NCBI RefSeq assembly: GCF_014905555.1
Contig: NZ_BNGS01000004.1
Location: forward strand, 310,001 to 374,000
Direction of reading: 5' to 3'
DNA length: 64,000 nucleotides
From: Streptomyces sp. Y2F8-2
Lineage (GTDB): Bacteria > Actinomycetota > Actinomycetes > Streptomycetales > Streptomycetaceae
Position 1 is the stretch's first letter; each line of letters starts with the position of its first letter. Position numbers and translations under genes: made by a program. Positions 61,520 through 64,000 of the stretch are shown here, piece by piece. Below the pieces are notes generated by a model. It did not search any database. It was not told where the DNA came from and saw only the letters and a program-made list of their open reading frames with translations.

Positions 61520-61854
61520 GGGCGGCTCCGGTGTGGCGTGGTGGGTCGGGTGCCGATCGTGTGCAGAATCCCCACGACGCCGAGGGGCGGCAAGAAGCCC
61601 GGCCGGAAAGGCCACCGGCCCGAACCGCCCACCGCGACACGGGGTCCGCAACCCGGCATCACCGGGACGGGAGGCTAGATTTCAGACCCGTACAATTGTG
61701 CGCTCTGGGGGCGTTGGGGGGGAAGTCCTTGCGTCAAGGGGTGGAAAGGCCTCACAACCGTGCCGAGGACCACGGCACACGGGGCAGCGGACCACACGGC
61801 GGTAGGGCGCCGTCCGCCACAGGCGACGGCGCCTGGAACGGAGCGGCCGTCGCA
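61520..61854. other. 335-base divergent intergenic region
   Basis: Lies between the stress protein gene (minus) and the rhomboid-like gene (plus). Near 61691 the sequence TACAATTGT includes a TACAAT -10-like hexamer and the palindrome ACAATTGT, but no clear -35 is seen. No gene found. Confidence 0.35.
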
Positions 61855-62706
61855 GTGCGCCGGTTCGCGCTGTTCATCGTGCGCACGGTGCGGGGTGAGT
61901 GGCACGGTATCGTCGTCGATCCGGTACGGCAACTGCTGCGGCGCGGGCTGTCCGGGCTCGTGCTGGCCTTCGTCGCGGCCTTCGGTGTGATCTTCTTCCA
62001 CGCGGTCGCGCAGCATCCGACCGGCGCGGCGGCGGTACGGCTCCTGGGCGGCGTCTACGCCGATCTGCCGCTGTGGCTGGCCCTGTTGCGCACCCCCGTG
62101 TCGCTGTACGTCCCGGCCCTGGACCTGCCGGTCTGGGCCGGCATCACCCAGCTGTTCCTCGCCTTCGCCCTGGCGGAACTGGCGTTGGGCCGCGCCCGCA
62201 CACTGGCCGTCGCGTACGCGACCACCCTCGCCGGCACCCTCACCGTACGGGTGATGATCGCGCTGGGGCCGGGCTGGTGGGGGCTGGGACTGCCGCCCGA
62301 GATCGGGCGGGTACTCGACACGGGACCGTCCGCCGCGGTCGTGGGCCTGTTCACCTACCTCTCCGTGGTCCGGCGCGCCCCCATCGTGTTCACGCTCACC
62401 GGCGGGTCGATGGTGTGGGAGTCCATCGTCATACCGAACCTGGCCGGCCGGGAGCACCTGATAGCGGTGGCCGCGGCGATCGCCCTGGGACTGCTCCACG
62501 GACACGGCCGCAGCCTGCGACGACGGGTGTGGTCGGTACTGCGGATCGGGAGCGGGCCCGCCAAGGAGCCGGTGCAGGGCGACGGCGAACGTACCATCAC
62601 CGCACCTCCCAGCCCGTATGACGAGCCGTCAGCTGTGAAGCTGCCCCAGCAGCGCGCGCTCACCGGTTCGTCGAACTCGATGGACACACCGACCGGAACA
62701 CCTTGA
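61855..62706 (+). CDS. Rhomboid-like membrane protein
   Basis: 283 residues from GTG 61855 (GGAG upstream; the frame is open further upstream but is not homologous). Five to six membrane helices. Rhomboid-type features: a loop GLGLPPEIGRVLDTGPSAAVVGLFTYL containing the G-x-S-like element (TGPSAAV), and a late HGHG in ALGLLHGHGRSL that may supply the His. The C-terminal ~70 residues are hydrophilic. Whether it is an active intramembrane protease is unclear. It converges with the ABC permease gene. Confidence 0.75.
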   Translation: MRRFALFIVRTVRGEWHGIVVDPVRQLLRRGLSGLVLAFVAAFGVIFFHAVAQHPTGAAAVRLLGGVYADLPLWLALLRTPVSLYVPALDLPVWAGITQLFLAFALAELALGRARTLAVAYATTLAGTLTVRVMIALGPGWWGLGLPPEIGRVLDTGPSAAVVGLFTYLSVVRRAPIVFTLTGGSMVWESIVIPNLAGREHLIAVAAAIALGLLHGHGRSLRRRVWSVLRIGSGPAKEPVQGDGERTITAPPSPYDEPSAVKLPQQRALTGSSNSMDTPTGTP

Positions 62707-62737
62707 CGTCCCTCAACCGGCCGTGACGCGCCCGGCA

Positions 62738-63748
62738 TCACCGCGGGCCGCTCCTGCGGAGGATCTGGTCCACACCGACCGCCACGACGACGAGGGTTCC
62801 GGTCGCCACATCCTGGTAGAGACTGTCGATACCCGCCTGGGTGAGTCCCGAACGCAGCACATTGACGATGAGCGCCCCGATGAGCGTGCCGATGACGCTT
62901 CCGCGGCCGCCGAAGAGGCTGGTGCCGCCGAGGACGACCGCGGTGATGGTCTCCAGGTTTGCCGTCTGGTACGAGTTGGGGTCGGCGTTCGGGATACGGC
63001 CGAGGGACTGCCAGGCGGCGACGCCGTAGAGCAACCCGGCCGTGACGTAGACCGAGAGGACCGTGCGCCGTACGTCGATGCCGGTCAGGCGGGCGGACTC
63101 CGGTGCGTTGCCGACGGCGTAGATGTGCCGGCCCCACGCGGTCTGGGTGAGGACGTACCAGAAGAACCCGTACAGGCCCACGAGCAGAAAGGTCCCCCAG
63201 GTGAGGAACACACCGCCGATGCCGAGACGGTTGCCCCAGAAGAGGAGCAGGCCGGAGGTCACCGGATAGCTGCGGGACTGCGAGTACAGTCTGGCGACGG
63301 CGTAGACGACGGTCAGCGCCCCCAGCGTCACGATGAAGGGCGGCAGGCGCAGCCGGGACACGAGCAGCCCGTTCGCCAGTCCGACGAGGGTCGCCGCGAC
63401 CAGGCCGAGCACCAGTGCCGTCACGGGGTTGCCGCCGTCGAAGGCCAGTTTGGCCATGACGATCGTGGCGAGCACCGCGATCGCGCCGTTCGCGAGGTCG
63501 ATGCCCGCGGTGAGGATGATCAGTGACTGGCCCAGCGCCAGTGTGCCGACCACGATGGACTGCTGCAGCACCAGCGACAGGTTCTGCGGTGTCAGGAACG
63601 TCTCCGTGGTGACCGCGAACGCCACCACGGCGACGACCAGAGCCGCCAGCGGACCGATGGCCGGCGTGCGAAAGGCGTACCGGAGCATGTCCCGCGGCCG
63701 GGGGCGCGCATCACCGCCGGCGGCGTGGGTGGTGACGGGTGACCTCAT
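62738..63748 (-). CDS. Sugar-type ABC transporter permease (RbsC/XylH family)
   Basis: 336 residues from ATG 63748, with eight to ten membrane helices. The permease signature is in the family-typical SLILTAGIDLANGAIAVLATIVMA and the cytoplasmic loop AVGNAPESARLTGIDVRR; then VVLGGTSLFGGRGSVIGTLIGALIV and a last helix. This type moves ribose, xylose, galactose or other carbohydrates with a periplasmic-type binding protein and an ATPase. The binding-protein gene lies upstream on the same strand. Confidence 0.93.
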   Translation of the reverse strand: MRSPVTTHAAGGDARPRPRDMLRYAFRTPAIGPLAALVVAVVAFAVTTETFLTPQNLSLVLQQSIVVGTLALGQSLIILTAGIDLANGAIAVLATIVMAKLAFDGGNPVTALVLGLVAATLVGLANGLLVSRLRLPPFIVTLGALTVVYAVARLYSQSRSYPVTSGLLLFWGNRLGIGGVFLTWGTFLLVGLYGFFWYVLTQTAWGRHIYAVGNAPESARLTGIDVRRTVLSVYVTAGLLYGVAAWQSLGRIPNADPNSYQTANLETITAVVLGGTSLFGGRGSVIGTLIGALIVNVLRSGLTQAGIDSLYQDVATGTLVVVAVGVDQILRRSGPR

Positions 63749-63784
63749 GTGCTGTTCCGATCCCTTCGACCCGCTCGGTGAGTC

Positions 63785-63824
63785 GGTGACTGGGTGACTG
63801 GGTGACTGGGTGACTGGGTGACTG
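63785..63824. repeat. Five tandem copies of the 8-mer GGTGACTG
   Basis: Exactly five perfect units lie between the permease gene and the binding-protein gene of the ABC operon. It has the same unit length, copy number and total length (40 bases) as the array at 10115-10154 but a different unit. It lies in the leader of the permease gene, 37-76 bases upstream of its ATG. Confidence 0.9.
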
Positions 63825-63831
63825 GAGTACG

Positions 63832-64000
63832 TCATCCCCAGCAGTTCTGGAGCCCCCAGGCCGTGCTCTGCGAGGGCACACCGCGCACCGACCTGTCCGT
63901 GATGAGCACCGTGCCCGTGTCCGTGAAACCGGACGGCCTCTTCCCGCTCTTGGCGAAAGCGACCACCGCGTCCACTCCGTCGGTCGCCATCCTGACCGGG
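63832..64000 (-). CDS. ABC transporter substrate-binding protein, C-terminal end (cut by window)
   Basis: On the minus strand the frame runs from the window edge to TGA at 63832-63834. The visible C-terminus includes TDGVDAVVAFAKSGKRPSG, then TDTGTVLITD and VPSQSTAWGLQNCWG, in the style of RbsB/XylF-type sugar-binding lipoproteins (a conserved C-terminus with a late Cys/Trp). It sits 83 bases upstream of the permease gene with the 8-mer array between, so both belong to one sugar importer; the ATPase gene is presumably outside the window. Confidence 0.75.
   Translation of the reverse strand, partial: PVRMATDGVDAVVAFAKSGKRPSGFTDTGTVLITDRSVRGVPSQSTAWGLQNCWG

Overview
This window looks like a piece of a Streptomyces (or close relative) chromosome. 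The GC content is very high, with strong third-position GC. Many genes start with GTG and one with TTG after purine-rich Shine-Dalgarno sequences. The gene families are also typical of the group: a TgmA/TgmB graspetide pair, F420/LLM oxidoreductases, SpoIIE-type phosphatases, a P450 with private redox partners, and iron-box-like operators. I see no rRNA or tRNA gene, no insertion sequence, no phage block and no CRISPR array. The gene mix (stress proteins, regulators, redox enzymes, accessory metabolism) suggests a chromosome-arm or accessory region, but that is inference.

Layout. 1-4.2 kb: the 3' part of a MOSC/ferredoxin-reductase/ferredoxin fusion, a SnoaL-like remnant, a YkvA-like membrane protein with a perfect 16-bp hairpin at its start, and a MurR/RpiR regulator near an AT-rich dyad. 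4.3-10.4 kb: an unknown small gene, an HSL-family hydrolase, a PucR-type regulator, an exported cholesterol-oxidase-like flavoprotein, an aldo/keto reductase and a small unknown. 10.7-11.9 kb: a graspetide (RiPP) locus with an intact precursor gene, but its ATP-grasp maturase is split by a 5-bp tandem duplication. 11.9-17.6 kb: a membrane pseudokinase, a PobA-like hydroxylase, an F420-type oxidoreductase and a serine hydrolase. 17.6-24.3 kb: a three-gene redox-signalling operon (response regulator/thioredoxin-reductase fusion, cNMP-domain histidine kinase, UBP zinc finger), a tandem universal stress protein, a dienelactone-hydrolase-like protein and a DUF4032 kinase-like protein. 24.5-30.7 kb: a GAF/PAS/PP2C phosphatase, a long-chain acyl-CoA synthetase, a cupin and a TauD-type dioxygenase. 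30.9-38.8 kb: an EfeU-EfeO fusion plus EfeB iron uptake operon, an LLM oxidoreductase, an ABC exporter pair and an FprA-type ferredoxin reductase; both the iron operon and fprA have upstream iron-box-like sites. 38.9-47.9 kb: a second PP2C phosphatase, an NAD-dependent epimerase/reductase, an NlpC/P60 protein that lacks its catalytic cysteine, and a giant CtpI-type P-type ATPase divergent from a small membrane protein. 48-54.5 kb: a small membrane peptide, a secreted phosphodiesterase-type enzyme, a third PP2C phosphatase, an SRPBCC protein, a GT87-like membrane protein and a YihY/BrkB protein. 54.7-57.6 kb: a complete ferredoxin/ferredoxin-reductase/P450 operon. 57.7-64 kb: a membrane protein, a P-loop kinase, a protein with a histone-H1-like linker, an Asn/His/Asp-rich secreted protein, a universal stress protein, a rhomboid-like protein, and part of a sugar ABC transporter that runs off the right edge.

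How the genes may work together. Three SpoIIE phosphatases, a redox-type two-component system, two universal stress proteins, an SRPBCC protein and a CtpI ATPase suggest a region weighted toward stress, redox and envelope homeostasis. Iron import (EfeUOB) and ferredoxin reduction (FprA) may share iron control. Several proteins keep a family fold but have lost catalytic residues (pseudokinase, Cys-less NlpC/P60, CxxC-less thioredoxin reductase). The strongest novelty leads are the graspetide locus with its reversible-looking frameshift, the RR/TrxR fusion operon, the Cys-less NlpC/P60 protein and the low-complexity N/H/D secreted protein.
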